From assembly GCA_025331445.1 (NCBI GenBank), contig JAIWNE010000265.1, positions 1 through 12,931 on the forward strand: a stretch of DNA of 12,931 bases. The letters run 5' to 3'. The translations under genes were made by a program, and so were the position numbers. This document shows positions 1 through 9,632 of this stretch, piece after piece. Each line of letters opens with the position of its first letter. Within the stretch, counting starts at the first letter, position 1. The stretch is from Blakeslea trispora (taxonomy: Eukaryota; Mucoromycota; Mucoromycetes; Mucorales; Choanephoraceae). A model generated the notes under the pieces. The model was not told where the DNA came from, did no database searches, and worked only from the letters and a program-made list of their open reading frames with translations.

Positions 1-491
1 GGAACAAGTGGCGCCAGTTCCCTAAGCAACAAAAGAATTTAGAAGCGCCCACATATATTAACTTAGAATAAAATTATAAAGATATCTTTCAGATTTACAA
101 AGGCGTATTTGACATTTAAAAAAGATGGGGAGAGCGAAGAATAGTAGAGTTAATGGGGATTTTTACTGATATTTTCAGAAATAATTACAATTCATTTCAA
201 GACTAAGATTTGAACAGGAAGTCAACAGTTGGTTTTCTTGTCCTTCAAGGACAAGAAAACTCAACCTGTTGCTTCTTGTTCAATCTTAGTCTTGAAATGA
301 ATTGTAATTATTTCTGAAAATATCAGTAAAAATCCCCATTAACTCTACTATTCTTCGCTCTCCCCATCTTTTTTAAATGTCAAATACGCCTTTGTAAATC
401 TGAAAGATATCTTTATAATTTTATTCTAAGTTAATATATGTGGGCGCTTCTAAATTCTTTTGTTGCTTAGGGAACTGGCGCCACTTGTTAC
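1..491. repeat. Near-perfect 245-bp-arm inverted repeat (palindrome)
   Basis: The left arm (1-245) is the reverse complement of the right arm (247-491) around a single central base, C246; paired positions sum to 492. Pairing is exact from 3 to about 210 with 282-489. The innermost 13 bp, TTTTCTTGTCCTT / AAGGACAAGAAAA at 233-245 and 247-259, is also exact. Only about 20 bases (211-231 against 261-281) differ, through a few 1-nt indels and a substitution that cancel out in length, plus position 2 against 490. The right arm contains the last codons, stop codon and 3' flank of the minus-strand transposon gene, so the left arm repeats that 3' end in the opposite orientation. It may be two tail-to-tail element copies, a real foldback structure, or an assembly foldback if base 1 is a contig end. 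Confidence 0.95.
3..71 (+). pseudogene. Mirror copy of the C-terminal codons of the OTU-transposase gene
   Basis: This frame is open from the window edge to TAA at 69-71. It encodes the same last residues (NKWRQFPKQQ...INLE) as the minus-strand gene ending at 421, because it lies in the left arm of the palindrome. It is cut by the window start, so it may be the tail of a second, oppositely oriented copy or just duplicated terminal DNA. It is not evidence of an independent gene. Confidence 0.7.
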
Positions 492-1161
492 AGTATGTTT
501 CATATTCTTTAACTCTTCCCTCAATTCTGACGTAGTAATTATATACTGATGGAAGGTTTGATTGGTTAATACCAAGCCTGATTGCATACCAATGGACGTT
601 ATGACCGTTTTGGATATGAATGGCAACAGGCTTGGATTTTGATTTTGGTGTATTCAAAGGCAGGTAGGTGATAGCAGGATTAATTCCTGGATGCTCTTGT
701 TCAGCAGAAGGGTAAATACAAACAGGAATACAATAAGTGTCTGCAACCAGTTGAGCACAGTCAGGCCCGTAGAACCACTCAGGCATTTCTTTCTTATCTA
801 GCCCTGTTGCAACAACTGTCCGAAGTCTTTCAACATCAAAGTTTGGAAAGTACTTCCTATAACTGTCTTGAATGTTTTCCAAAGTCTTCAACATTTTGGA
901 TCTGACTTCCAGATAATGGTCCCCGTCCACGTATCTGGAGCCGCTTCTGTCCGTCAAGAAGGCAACTGCTCTGAAACCACAGTTACCATCCCCTAAGGGA
1001 TTGAGGTAATCGGTGATTTCAGTTTTCTTAATCGATGGGCTGAGAATGCTGGCGATTGAAGGCGGAAGATTGCCTCGCGAGCGCTTGCTTTGAGGTAAAG
1101 GCTTTTCGTAAACGAATTCATCTTTATCATAGCTTGCCTCTGAGGCTTTTCTTTTCTTGCC
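421..1161 (-). other. OTU-like cysteine protease domain, last exon of the MULE gene
   Basis: The frame continues well upstream of any ATG, so this is an exon, not a separate gene. It holds the OTU signature DGNCGFRA; the nucleophile Cys codon is 981-979. About 130 residues later comes HNVHWYAI, where the His before Trp (codon 594-592) fits the catalytic His. Between them lie LEVRSKML and PEWFYGPDCAQLVADTY, typical of OTU-like domains attached to fungal transposons. OTU proteins usually cleave ubiquitin-type chains; any role in transposition is unproven. The stop codon TAA (421-423) sits inside an AATAAA poly(A)-like signal (425-420). Upstream splicing uses donor 1231. The nearest AG (1170) breaks the frame, while AG at 1163-1162 keeps it (70-nt intron), so the junction is uncertain. 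Confidence 0.85.
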
Positions 1162-3738
1162 CTTGGCTTCTATTTTTGAAGCGCATTTATTATTTAGTTT
1201 TAGAATAGAAATGATGATATTTGAGCATTACCTTCATCTTTCTTCGCCTGTTGTTTTTTTCTCGTTTGGCGACTTCTTTCAATTCTTCTTTTTCTTTTTC
1301 CAAAGAGAACTCATAGTGAGTTTTTCTTCTTTTCATATTCTTTGGTCGTCCTCTAACACTGATTTTTCTTTGAGGAGGAAGCACTTTCTCGATTCTTCTT
1401 TCTTCAATGCTTCTCATGCACTTTTCAACACTTTCTTCTAATCTTCTTTGATCTTGGACAGATTCCAAAGAACTGTGAAGATCAATGAGCTCGTTAGCCA
1501 AGTTCATGATGATGGCCTTTCTTGAAGCACCGACCACGACTCTCGTCTTCGGTTCATCACTACGAGTGACTCTGTCACTGTCATTGGTAGCATCGATAAC
1601 TGCACAGTCATCATCATTCTCTTCATCTGTCAGCCACATTTCTTCATCTCCATCACCAATTGCTTCTAATAGAAAAGTGTTATTTTGTATTGTTATTATG
1701 CATCAGTCTTCATTTACCTTTCGCCTTCAAATGAATCACATCTTCTAGTTCTCCCAAGTCATCTTGTACATGCATTTTGGAACCAAAATAATCTAAAGGA
1801 TATTAGATACATATTTATACATTTGCAGATATAAACTTACCTTCTTCGCCTTCATCAAAGTTGAATCGCCATCTACGCGGAAACATACTCAAAGGAACTT
1901 GGTTCTTTTCCAAGCTCAAAATGTGCTTGCAAGGAAGGTTATATTGCAACCGAACTGAGCACAAGCAAGCTTTATAGATGATTGAGGTCTCAGCTGAACG
2001 AATTTTAACAAGTTCGTTGAAAACTTTCCCAATAGCAAAGGAATGAACTTTTCGAACCAAAGGGAGCAACATCTTAAACAAGTCTTCTTCCTGACAGTAA
2101 TATCCTCTGTATGAGAACATTTCTCAGCCTTTCTTGCTTTCAGCTTCTCTTGCCTAAATGTAATAAATTAGTTAAAGAAAGCATTGCCAGCAGATTAAAA
2201 ATAAGTACCCTTTGTTTGTACCATTGATCAATTTTTTTAGTGATTATCACAATGGTACCGGATGATGACTTGATAAATTTCTTTAAAGAAGAGTGGCTGC
2301 CTTCTACTCTGTTTGAAGAGCGGTTTCCAAAATGCGGCAGTTTGTAAGTATGGAAGGCTGTCCATTTTTCAGCTTCTTCCATTTTGCTATATAAATCAAA
2401 GTTAGTGACTTTAGCTTGATAGAAAGTAGATTTACCTTTCAATGAAATCAATTGCTTTTTTCTTGCCTTCCTCACTCACATAAACCAATGGAGCTTGGCT
2501 GCCGTCATCAAGCTGCTTCATGTTTTTCTTAAGTATTCAAAGCCTCGTTTAGACATCATTTAGCTTATTTACTGATCGCTTGCCTTTTCTCCCTCAGAGA
2601 AAATATCTGGCTGATTGACAAAAAGTTCCTTCAGCGAGCGAACTGCAACTAACATTTCTTCACGAGTAATCGCTTTCAATGCAACTTCTTGATATCGCAT
2701 CTGGATCTCTTGTCTAATGCGATCTCTTCGGTCTTTGTCTTTTTCAACAACACACTCCATCAGCTTCGCCTCAAGTCTTTTTTGCATATACATATAACAT
2801 TCTATGTTATGTGTTTGAGGAAAGACACTGGAAATGGCATTTTTCAATGCTTGCTCATTGTCAGTGGTAATCGTCTGAGGTCCTTGGTTCTCTTTAGGCC
2901 AACTGATTTTCTTGAGGCAGTCAAGCACCCATTTGTACTGGGTGTTGTCCTCTTCGCTGATAAATGCACCAGCAACCTCAAAAGTTACGAGTGTATTAGG
3001 CTTAATGCCTTCGATATTACTAGTGCCAACAATGTTGACAAATGTCAACTTGTGAGCATTGATCTTGTACGTAGCATCAATGACCAAGTTTTCAGGCATA
3101 TTCTTAGCACGCTCAATGTTTGACTTAAGTGCAAAGAAAACAGCACTGATTCTTTTGTCATTGTTAACGTTGTAGAATACTTCGTATCCTTTGTTCTGTA
3201 GACCGATGACATATTTATACATCATCTTACTACGTTGGGTGTTGAAGTAGCGATACTGAAGATTTTCTAAATCTTTTTTAGTGACGTTGAGCACTTTATC
3301 AGAAATCAAGTTTTGATAAACGCTGCTAGGATTCATTGCAGTCTTGAAGTAACCAAAAATCTTCTCTTCAAGTTCAGCAGACATTTTTCGGTTGATGCTG
3401 TAGTTGATTGGGTCTTCTGAAATACTGTGATTGTGCTGACCTTGAGAGTTGCCGACAATCCATTTCTGAATCAATGCATCAAAACGAAAGTTAATGAAAG
3501 CACCGCAAAGCATTTTCTGGCTCTTGGTATCTTTAAAGGAGTCATTTCTGTCGGATCTAATGCGCTTCTTGCTGCCATGCTTGCATATGTAGTTGTTGGA
3601 TATTGGCTCGGATGACTTGCCACTCATGGCAGTATGGACTTCCTTTCCAGATTGTCGAATACTATCGTAGATTATGTTTTTATTGCTGCATTTATTGCTT
3701 ACAATCGCGTTGAAGAAAAGCTGAATCAGTTTGAACAT
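421..3738 (-). mobile_element. Mutator-like DNA transposon (MULE) carrying an OTU protease domain
   Basis: The span marks the coding body of the element; its outer ends are not resolved. It has the FAR1/MULE-type order: a Cys/His zinc-binding N-terminus, a DDE transposase core (DATYK, TTDNEQAL, RVEGSH motifs), a SWIM zinc finger and a C-terminal extension, here an OTU-like protease. The 3' boundary probably lies within or near the palindrome at 1-491. I compared the palindrome sequence by eye with 3740-5190 and found no matching terminal inverted repeat, so the 5' end and target-site duplication are unknown. A MULE is inferred from the protein motifs, not from its ends. Confidence 0.85.
421..3738 (-). 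pseudogene. MULE transposase-OTU fusion gene, multi-exon, probably inactive
   Basis: The reading frame runs from ATG 3738 (a Met at residue 38, MSGKSS, is an alternative start) to TAA 421-423, about 1,010 codons when joined. Exons: 3738 to about 2572; about 2520-2436; 2386-2209; 2153-1841; 1792-1718; 1665-1232; 1161-421. Introns 2387-2435, 2154-2208, 1793-1840 and 1666-1717 have good GT-AG ends and keep frame. Visible parts are C52, C78, H102 and H104 (FAR1-like zinc-binding region); catalytic D221 (DATYK) and D293 (TTDNEQAL); the third acidic residue in RVEGSH (codon 2304-2302); SWIM CxC...CxH at about 1923-1967; and an RGRPK AT-hook-like motif. Damage: an in-frame TGA at 2124-2126, and between 2571 and 2518 two TAA codons and a 1-nt frame change that no simple intron resolves. 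In the normally conserved CxxH after the second Asp the His is Tyr (CYMY, 314-317). Function is inferred from the MULE family: transposition in the nucleus. Confidence 0.85.
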
Positions 3739-3938
3739 CTTGGGTCATTTCGTTAGTAGAGGAAAGAAAAAGTTTGTTTTTTTTATCATCAGTGTCTAAA
3801 AGTAAAATATCTGAGTTAATAATTGGAGCTATCAATACTATTGAGCCAACAGAGAGAAGTGAAATAGATGTTTTGTTTTTTATCTAATTAAAAATATCTC
3901 TCCGCAGAGTAAATGAATCTAGTTCACAGTTACATTAA

Positions 3939-4086
3939 TCAGGCAGACAGACTATCAATAGCAAGCATAGTGTGTTCAGTCAACAAACATGCAACAACAG
4001 AGTAAACAGAGTCTTTTCGAGAAAAATCATGTCGTGATGAAACACCACTGCTGTCTAAAATCAAGTAGAATTTGCTTACCATCCAT
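3939..4086 (-). pseudogene. Possible short coding remnant of unknown family
   Basis: Read on the minus strand, an ATG at 4086 begins MDGKQILLDF. After a shift of frame near 4062, an open stretch of about 40 codons begins DSSGVSSRH and ends at TGA 3939-3941. The DSSGVSS piece after a hydrophobic strand loosely recalls a von Willebrand factor A metal-binding motif. The two parts are separated by a GT...AG of only 25 nt, too short for a normal intron, so if real it is a broken fragment. It lies just upstream of the transposase start. The match may be chance. Confidence 0.2.
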
Positions 4087-5108
4087 TACTGTATTTGAGT
4101 GTTTAATGACGTTTGGCTTTTCTTGAGATCTGTGCTACTTGTTGCAACAAAAGACTGTTGATAAGTCTAAATTTTTCCGCTGTATTTATTCAGGTAAACA
4201 ATACTTGCATGTACAATCATTATAAACTAAGCATGCTTTCGCCATGTGGTGAAGAGCATCTTTCACTTGATAGGTATGATTTGCCTTACGAGTGACATGG
4301 TTTTCACAAAAAACTCGTTTAGATCATCAGTGGCTGACTTTTTGTTTTAGACAAGAATGATAAAGTTGAACAATAGAATTGAAGTAAATTGCAGTTGGAT
4401 TTGGTTAAGAGTTAGACAAAAGGTTAGCTCCCCTATTGCATTTAATGCTCATTACGCTTCCTTTTTTTTGTGTATGCTGTTCTATTCCTTGGTGTAAGTA
4501 ATCCTTTTTAAGGTGTCTTTTGTCTTTCATTTCACTGCTATTTTTGAACCAATAGTTCTATTGTATAATTCATGGTCTACTCTATTCTTTATCTTTGTAT
4601 ACTGATTACTCAATAGATCAGTAACAATAAAAACTCGACTATCCATTTGAACCAATTCTAACTTCTCAGAGCTTCCAAACTTACTCTCACAGCAATACAC
4701 GAGTTTTTTGAAAATTTGTTCGTATTCTAATTACTGTAAATCTGACTTATTTGTTTATATTACGATGTTACAAAAAGGAGATCGATCTCGACTGAACTTA
4801 CCACCATCCAAGTGTGACAGGTGATTCTTTTTTGACAATGCTTAAATGAAAATAGTACATCTTTGTATTTTATATGACTTTTTGATCTTTACTGTGCGTC
4901 GTCTGACCAAACAAGCTGGTCTTCACACTTTGCTTTCTGTTTCTTACTTGACTTGGTGATAGCATACAAACTATTTTATTGCAATATTCCAAGTAGTTCT
5001 TGTTGACAAATCAGACCAGAAGGAAAACTCTTAACTACGGTGAGCCGTAAAGAATTGCACTTGTTACACGAGATCAAGAAAAAAATACCACGGTCAGCTG
5101 ATCCAGTC

Positions 5109-5115
5109 TATAAAA
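5109..5115 (+). promoter_or_regulatory. TATA-like motif upstream of fumarylacetoacetase
   Basis: TATAAAA lies about 74 bases before the ATG at 5189, a plausible core-promoter distance. In AT-rich DNA such a motif can occur by chance. Confidence 0.35.
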
Positions 5116-5188
5116 TTAAATTTGCTTTACATGTCCAAAGTACAAGCTGTCTATTATTTTCCTCTTTCTATTACCTCCATAACCTGAA

Positions 5189-6834
5189 ATGTCGCTTGTT
5201 ACTGAAAGTTTTGTGCCTGTCTCCAAAGACTCAGATTTCCCAATTCAAAATATTCCTTTCGGTGTTTTTTCAACAACTGAAAATGTAAGAAAAGAAAGAC
5301 TACAAAAAGAAATATACACATCAGGTTTTGATGGAAAGCGGTTTTGTTTTTAATAGTCAAATCCACGCGTCGGTACTGCCATTGGTGACAAAGTACTTGA
5401 CCTTGCTGTGATTGCTGGTGCAGGTTTTCTGGACCATATCCAAGGCCTACAAAACGCAAGTGAAGTTTTTGCTGAGGTAAGTAACAAATCAGGTACTTTA
5501 TGGTCTATACTACAACTTTTTTATAACAACTGATAGACTAGCTTGAACAAATTCATGTCTTTGGGACGTCCTATTTGGAAGGCTACTCGTTTGGCTATTC
5601 AAGACTTGCTATCTAAAGACAATAGCAAGCTCAGAGATAATACCGATCTTGTCAAAAGGGCACTTATCCCTGCATCAAGTGTGAAGATGCATTTGCCAGC
5701 TCAAATAGGGTAATATCGCGAATGTCTGTTAAGCCCTAATATCTGACTTTTCTCTATAGTGATTACACTGACTTCTACTGCTCTCGAGAACATGCTACTA
5801 ATGTTGGTATCATGTTCCGCGGTAAAGAAAATGCACTTCAACCTAACTGGCTTCACATTCCTGTTGGATATCACGGCCGAGCATCTTCTGTTGTTGTATC
5901 TGGGACAGACATTCGTCGTCCTGCAGGTCAAAGACTTCCTGCTAAAGATGCAAAAGCACCCATATTTGGTCCTTCAGTGAGACTCGATATAGAACTAGAA
6001 GTAGGTTGGTTTGTTGGCAAAGGTAACAACCTAGGTGAACCTATTGATATCAAGGATGCAAGAGATCATATTTTTGGACTTGTACTGGTCAATGATTGGA
6101 GTGGTAAGAAGCTGATTGATTTTTTTACGAGGAGCCTAATCCCCTTGATTCTTGTTTAAGCTCGTGATATTCAGGCTTGGGAATATGTTCCTTTGGGTCC
6201 CTTTTTAGGCAAGAGTTTCGGTACTACGATCTCTCCTTGGATTGTTACCTTGGATGCACTTGAGCCTTTCCTGATCGATGGTCCCGACCAGTCATCTCCA
6301 CAACCATTACCTTACTTGCAAGAAGATAAGCCATCAGCCTATAATGTTGAGTTGGAAGTCAAAATCAAACGTAAGTGTTGGTTTTCATGTTATGAATTTG
6401 AAAAAAAAATTAATGCCAATGTTCAAATAGCCGCCGAGTCTTCCAAATTTGAAACTGTGACCGTTTCTAACCTCAAACACATGTATTGGTCTATTACTCA
6501 GCAATTGGCTCATCATACTATTAATGGCTGTAACCTCAGAGCGGGTGATATGGGCGCCACTGGCACAATCTCAGGACCTGTAAGCTATTTTTATTATTGA
6601 TGGATTAATCGTATACTAAATATTCACTTCTCGCAACAGACAAAAGGATCATATGGCTCCTTACTCGAAATTACTTGGAGTGGACAAGACAAGATTACTT
6701 TTGAAAATGGCATTGAGCGCTTATTTTTACAAGATGGTGATGAAGTCAGAATTACAGGCAAGGCTAGTACTGGCGATTACTCAATTGGCTTTGGCGATTG
6801 TAGTGGCAAGGTAGTGCCTTCTTTATACAAATAA
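5189..6834 (+). CDS. FAH: Fumarylacetoacetase, complete, 7 exons, 428 aa
   Basis: Fumarylacetoacetase hydrolyses 4-fumarylacetoacetate to fumarate and acetoacetate, the last step of tyrosine/phenylalanine (homogentisate) breakdown, in the cytosol. Exons: 5189-5284, 5357-5476, 5537-5709, 5760-6103, 6161-6370, 6431-6579, 6640-6834. All six introns (50-72 nt) are GT-AG and joining them keeps frame throughout. The 428 residues compare with about 419 in mammals. The N-terminal SH3-like domain begins [15 protein letters not shown]. The catalytic part has D134 and H141 (TDF...REH), E208 and E210 (DIELE), D242, R246 and Q249 (NDWSARDIQ), K262 (GKSFGTT) and E374 (SLLEITW), matching the metal-binding and catalytic residues known from the mouse enzyme (E374 corresponds to E364). 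[15 protein letters not shown] is also typical. The start is the only Met fitting the conserved N-terminus. No targeting peptide is visible. Nothing suggests damage. Confidence 0.97.
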
Positions 6835-6973
6835 ATCTATGACTTCATGCCTTCATTGTTTTGTTCTCCGCGAGTCAAACAGAAAAAGATGTTTATTTAG
6901 CATAAATTATAAAGCTCACTTTTTTTAAAAAAAAAAATCTGTTTTCTTTCCATAATCCATTTAAGTAATACAA
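6832..6973 (+). promoter_or_regulatory. Compact intergenic region: FAH 3' end and GH15 promoter
   Basis: Only 139 bases separate the FAH stop from the GH15 ATG. The FAH stop runs into AAATAAAT (poly(A)-like). Further on come TATAAA at 6908-6913, 61 bases before the GH15 ATG, and a T7-A11 tract at about 6920-6937. The same DNA must serve as terminator and promoter. Confidence 0.5.
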
Positions 6974-9632
6974 ATGTCTTTTAGTGAAGAAAGCGATAAC
7001 AAAGATAGGTCCTATGGTCTTCAACTTGAATATGAAATTGAAGAGTCCGAAAAGCCCTGTCAGCAATTGCCTGATGGTGTTCGATACATTGCTGATACAC
7101 GCCGTCAAAGCATTCTGAATTCACACTCTGATGAAGCTAATGGTAACTATGATGACAAAGAGAAGCCCGAAACAAATACCAATGTTGAAGACACACGCTG
7201 TAATGTTCGCAAGAGAGGCTACCTTCCTGTTGAGAACTATGGTATAATTGGTAATATGCGCACTATCGCACTGGTCGGAACAGATGCCTCTGTTGATTTC
7301 TTTTGCTTTCCTAAATTTGATTCTCCAAGCATCTTCTGTCGAATGTTAGACAAGGACAAGGGTGGCCACTTTTCTATCTCTCCAAGAAAGCCTCATACAA
7401 GTAATAAGCAAATGTATTTGCCTAATAGCAACATTTTGGCAACAAGATTTTTATCTGATGATGGCGTTGCTGAGATTATAGACTATATGCATGTCCCAGC
7501 TCAAGGCCAACGCGAATCTACCAAGCCCTTACTCAAATGGCTTATAAGAAAGGTCAGAGTCATACGTGGTACTGTTGAATTCAAAATGGAGTGCTATCCT
7601 GCCTTCAACTATGCAATGGATGATCACACAACAGAGGTTGTGAAAGATGATGTATCGGAAGACCAAAAGAACGCTGCGGGATTTGAAGCCAAGTTGTACC
7701 CAGAGGAAGAGACGAATTATTACACAGGCAATGATCGTGTCATATTCAAGTCCAAGGATCTAACCATGGATTTACGTCATTTGGTAAGATGCGGCGATTT
7801 CGATTGTCCAGTAATCAAGATCAATGTGGATAAGGAATGCAATGACCACAAAGGCCCTGGTGTATGGACTGAATTCGACTTGAAGGAAACCCAAGAAATC
7901 ACCTTCATTTTCCGCGAAGCTCCTGAACATAAGCAAGCAGATGAAGAGAAGAACAAGGAGGAGTCTGCTGCTGAGCGTCGACTTAAACTTGCTGAGGACC
8001 CTCCTTTGACAGTAAGCTTGCTTGATGCTCTTTTCAGACAGACTTCTACATATTGGCTTAACTGGGTGTCTCAAAGCACTTATAAGGGTAGTTGGAGAGA
8101 AAATGTGATGCGAAGCGCATTAACACTGAAGCTATTGACTTATGAACCAGTAAGATGTTATTAAGACCTACAATACTTACCAAATACTAATACAGAATTC
8201 CTAGACTGGTGCAGTTGTTGCAGCTCCTACTTTTGGCATTCCTGAGGGTAAGATTTTGTAAACAAATGTATAGCTTGTGTTAACCTTTTCTTTTGCAAAC
8301 ACTTCATTACATTATAGCCATTGGCGGTCCTCGTAATTGGGATTATAGATATGTATGGATTCGTGATTCGTCTTTTACAATTTACGCTTTCTTAAGACTT
8401 GGCTTTACACACGAAGCAGGTGAATACATGAAATTCATATCCGAGCGCTGCAGTGATTTGGTAGGCACAATTGAAAACATGTCGAGCACAATAGTACAAA
8501 CTCTCTTACACTATTTTTAAAAGAACGAAGATGGTTCTTTAAATATCATGTATAGTATTGATGGAGTAAAAGAACTCGAAGAATACGAACTGGACCATTT
8601 GGATGGCTATAGAAGCTCTCGTCCCGTGAGAGTCGGCAATGGGGCTTATGACCATTTACAACTGGACATCTATGGTGAGCTAATGGATGGTATTTACCTG
8701 TACAACAAGTATGGCTCTCCTATTTCATATGATATGTGGTGTTCTGTTCGACAACTTGCAAATTATGTATGCGACAACTGGAATGTACCTGACATGTCTA
8801 TCTGGGAAGTAAGAGGTCGCAAGCAGCAATTCACTTATTCACTTGTTATGTGCTGGGTTGCATTAGACCGAGGTAAATACTATCTTGTTATCTAACACAT
8901 AAAACTTAACGTCTTCTCTTTTCATTCAAGCTCTAAGATTGGCCGAAAAACGCGTGTTCCCTTGCCCTGATCGTAACAAGTGGATGACTGCTAGAGACGA
9001 GATTTATGAATTGGTTCAGAACAAGTGCTACAATAAGAAGCTTAATATGTTTGCCCAAAGTATTGAGTCACCCGAGGCACTTGATGCTAGTACATTGATC
9101 ATGCCTTTGGTTTTCTTTATTTCGCCAACTGATCCTAGATTGTTGAACACCATTCGGCGTACACTCTTGCCTCCAGAAAAAGGTGGGCTGGTCGCAAATG
9201 ATCTTGTATTCCGCTATAATTTCTTGACTACAGACGATGGCGTGGGAGGGTTAGAAGGTGCCTTCTCTATGTGTACATTCTGGCTTGTGGAAGCCCTTAC
9301 AAGAGCAGGAAGATATGATAGAAAGCTTTTAGATAGAGCTGTTGTTATGTTTGAAAAGATGTTATCTTATGGCAATCACCTCGGTTTGTTTTCCGAAGAA
9401 GTTGCCAGATCAGGTGAGCTATTAGGCAACTTTCCTCAAGCATTCACGCATTTGTCTTTTATTAGCGGTAAGTTTTTTTCTCATTTAGCAAAGGAGATCA
9501 AGATTCAACGAAGAAAAGATCTTAGAAATAGAGAGGAGCATGTACATGTACACATTTACTAACTATCTCTATTTAACAGCTGCATTCAATTTGGATCGCG
9601 TTTTGTCCAACAAATTTGCAGACATGCAATGA
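6974..9632 (+). CDS. Glycoside hydrolase family 15 protein (glucoamylase/trehalase-like), 6 exons, 766 aa
   Basis: Exons: 6974-8149, 8205-8247, 8318-8460, 8524-8872, 8931-9467, 9580-9632; introns are 55, 70, 63, 58 and 112 nt, all GT-AG and frame-consistent. Residues 1-85 are an acidic, low-complexity extension with no signal peptide, so a cytosolic enzyme is likely. From about residue 86 ([17 protein letters not shown]) comes the trehalase-like N-terminal beta domain (TREH_N/DUF5911 type). An (alpha/alpha)6 GH15 catalytic domain follows. Its substrate-site motif is [14 protein letters not shown] (413-426), the likely general acid is E549 in [14 protein letters not shown], and the likely general base is E726 in GLFSEE, followed by [10 protein letters not shown]. 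These inverting enzymes remove glucose from alpha-glucans, and some cleave trehalose; the substrate cannot be decided here. Exon 2 is only 43 nt. The frame is complete and looks functional. Confidence 0.95.

Larger units (their letters stand above)
3739..5188. other. Gene-poor spacer between the transposon and the fumarylacetoacetase gene
   Basis: This 1.45-kb AT-rich stretch has no frame with recognisable domains and consistent splice sites, apart from one weak minus-strand fragment (3939-4086). The left part should contain the 5' flank of the MULE, but I could not locate its terminal repeat. The right part (about 5000-5188) should hold the fumarylacetoacetase promoter, including a TATA-like motif at 5109-5115. 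Confidence 0.6.

Noticed and set aside
1157..1748. Plus-strand open frames opposite the transposase linker
   Set aside because: They are phenylalanine/serine-rich shadows of the lysine/glutamate-rich minus-strand exons, whose splice phases fit together.
2689..3615. Plus-strand open frames opposite the DDE core
   Set aside because: The minus strand carries clear transposase motifs; the plus frames show none.
4062..4086. 25-nt GT-AG segment as an intron joining MD to DSSGVSS
   Set aside because: Far shorter than the smallest reliable intron here (48 nt), so splicing is unlikely.
4113..4295. 60-codon plus-strand frame in the left spacer
   Set aside because: It begins at a non-ATG codon, has no domain and no splice partner.
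3740..5190. Search for a second copy of the palindrome arm as the element's other terminal inverted repeat
   Set aside because: Reading by eye found no convincing match; an alignment tool could still reveal a diverged one.
5040..5288. Plus-strand frame overlapping the FAH start
   Set aside because: It is out of frame with FAH exon 1, which matches the conserved N-terminus from 5189.
5199..5931. Minus-strand frames across FAH exons
   Set aside because: Shadows of a well-supported seven-exon gene.
8461..8523. Apparent C-terminal end of a GH15 reading frame (stop at 8518-8520)
   Set aside because: It is a 63-nt GT-AG intron; removing it joins CSDL to [10 protein letters not shown], the expected GH15 sequence.
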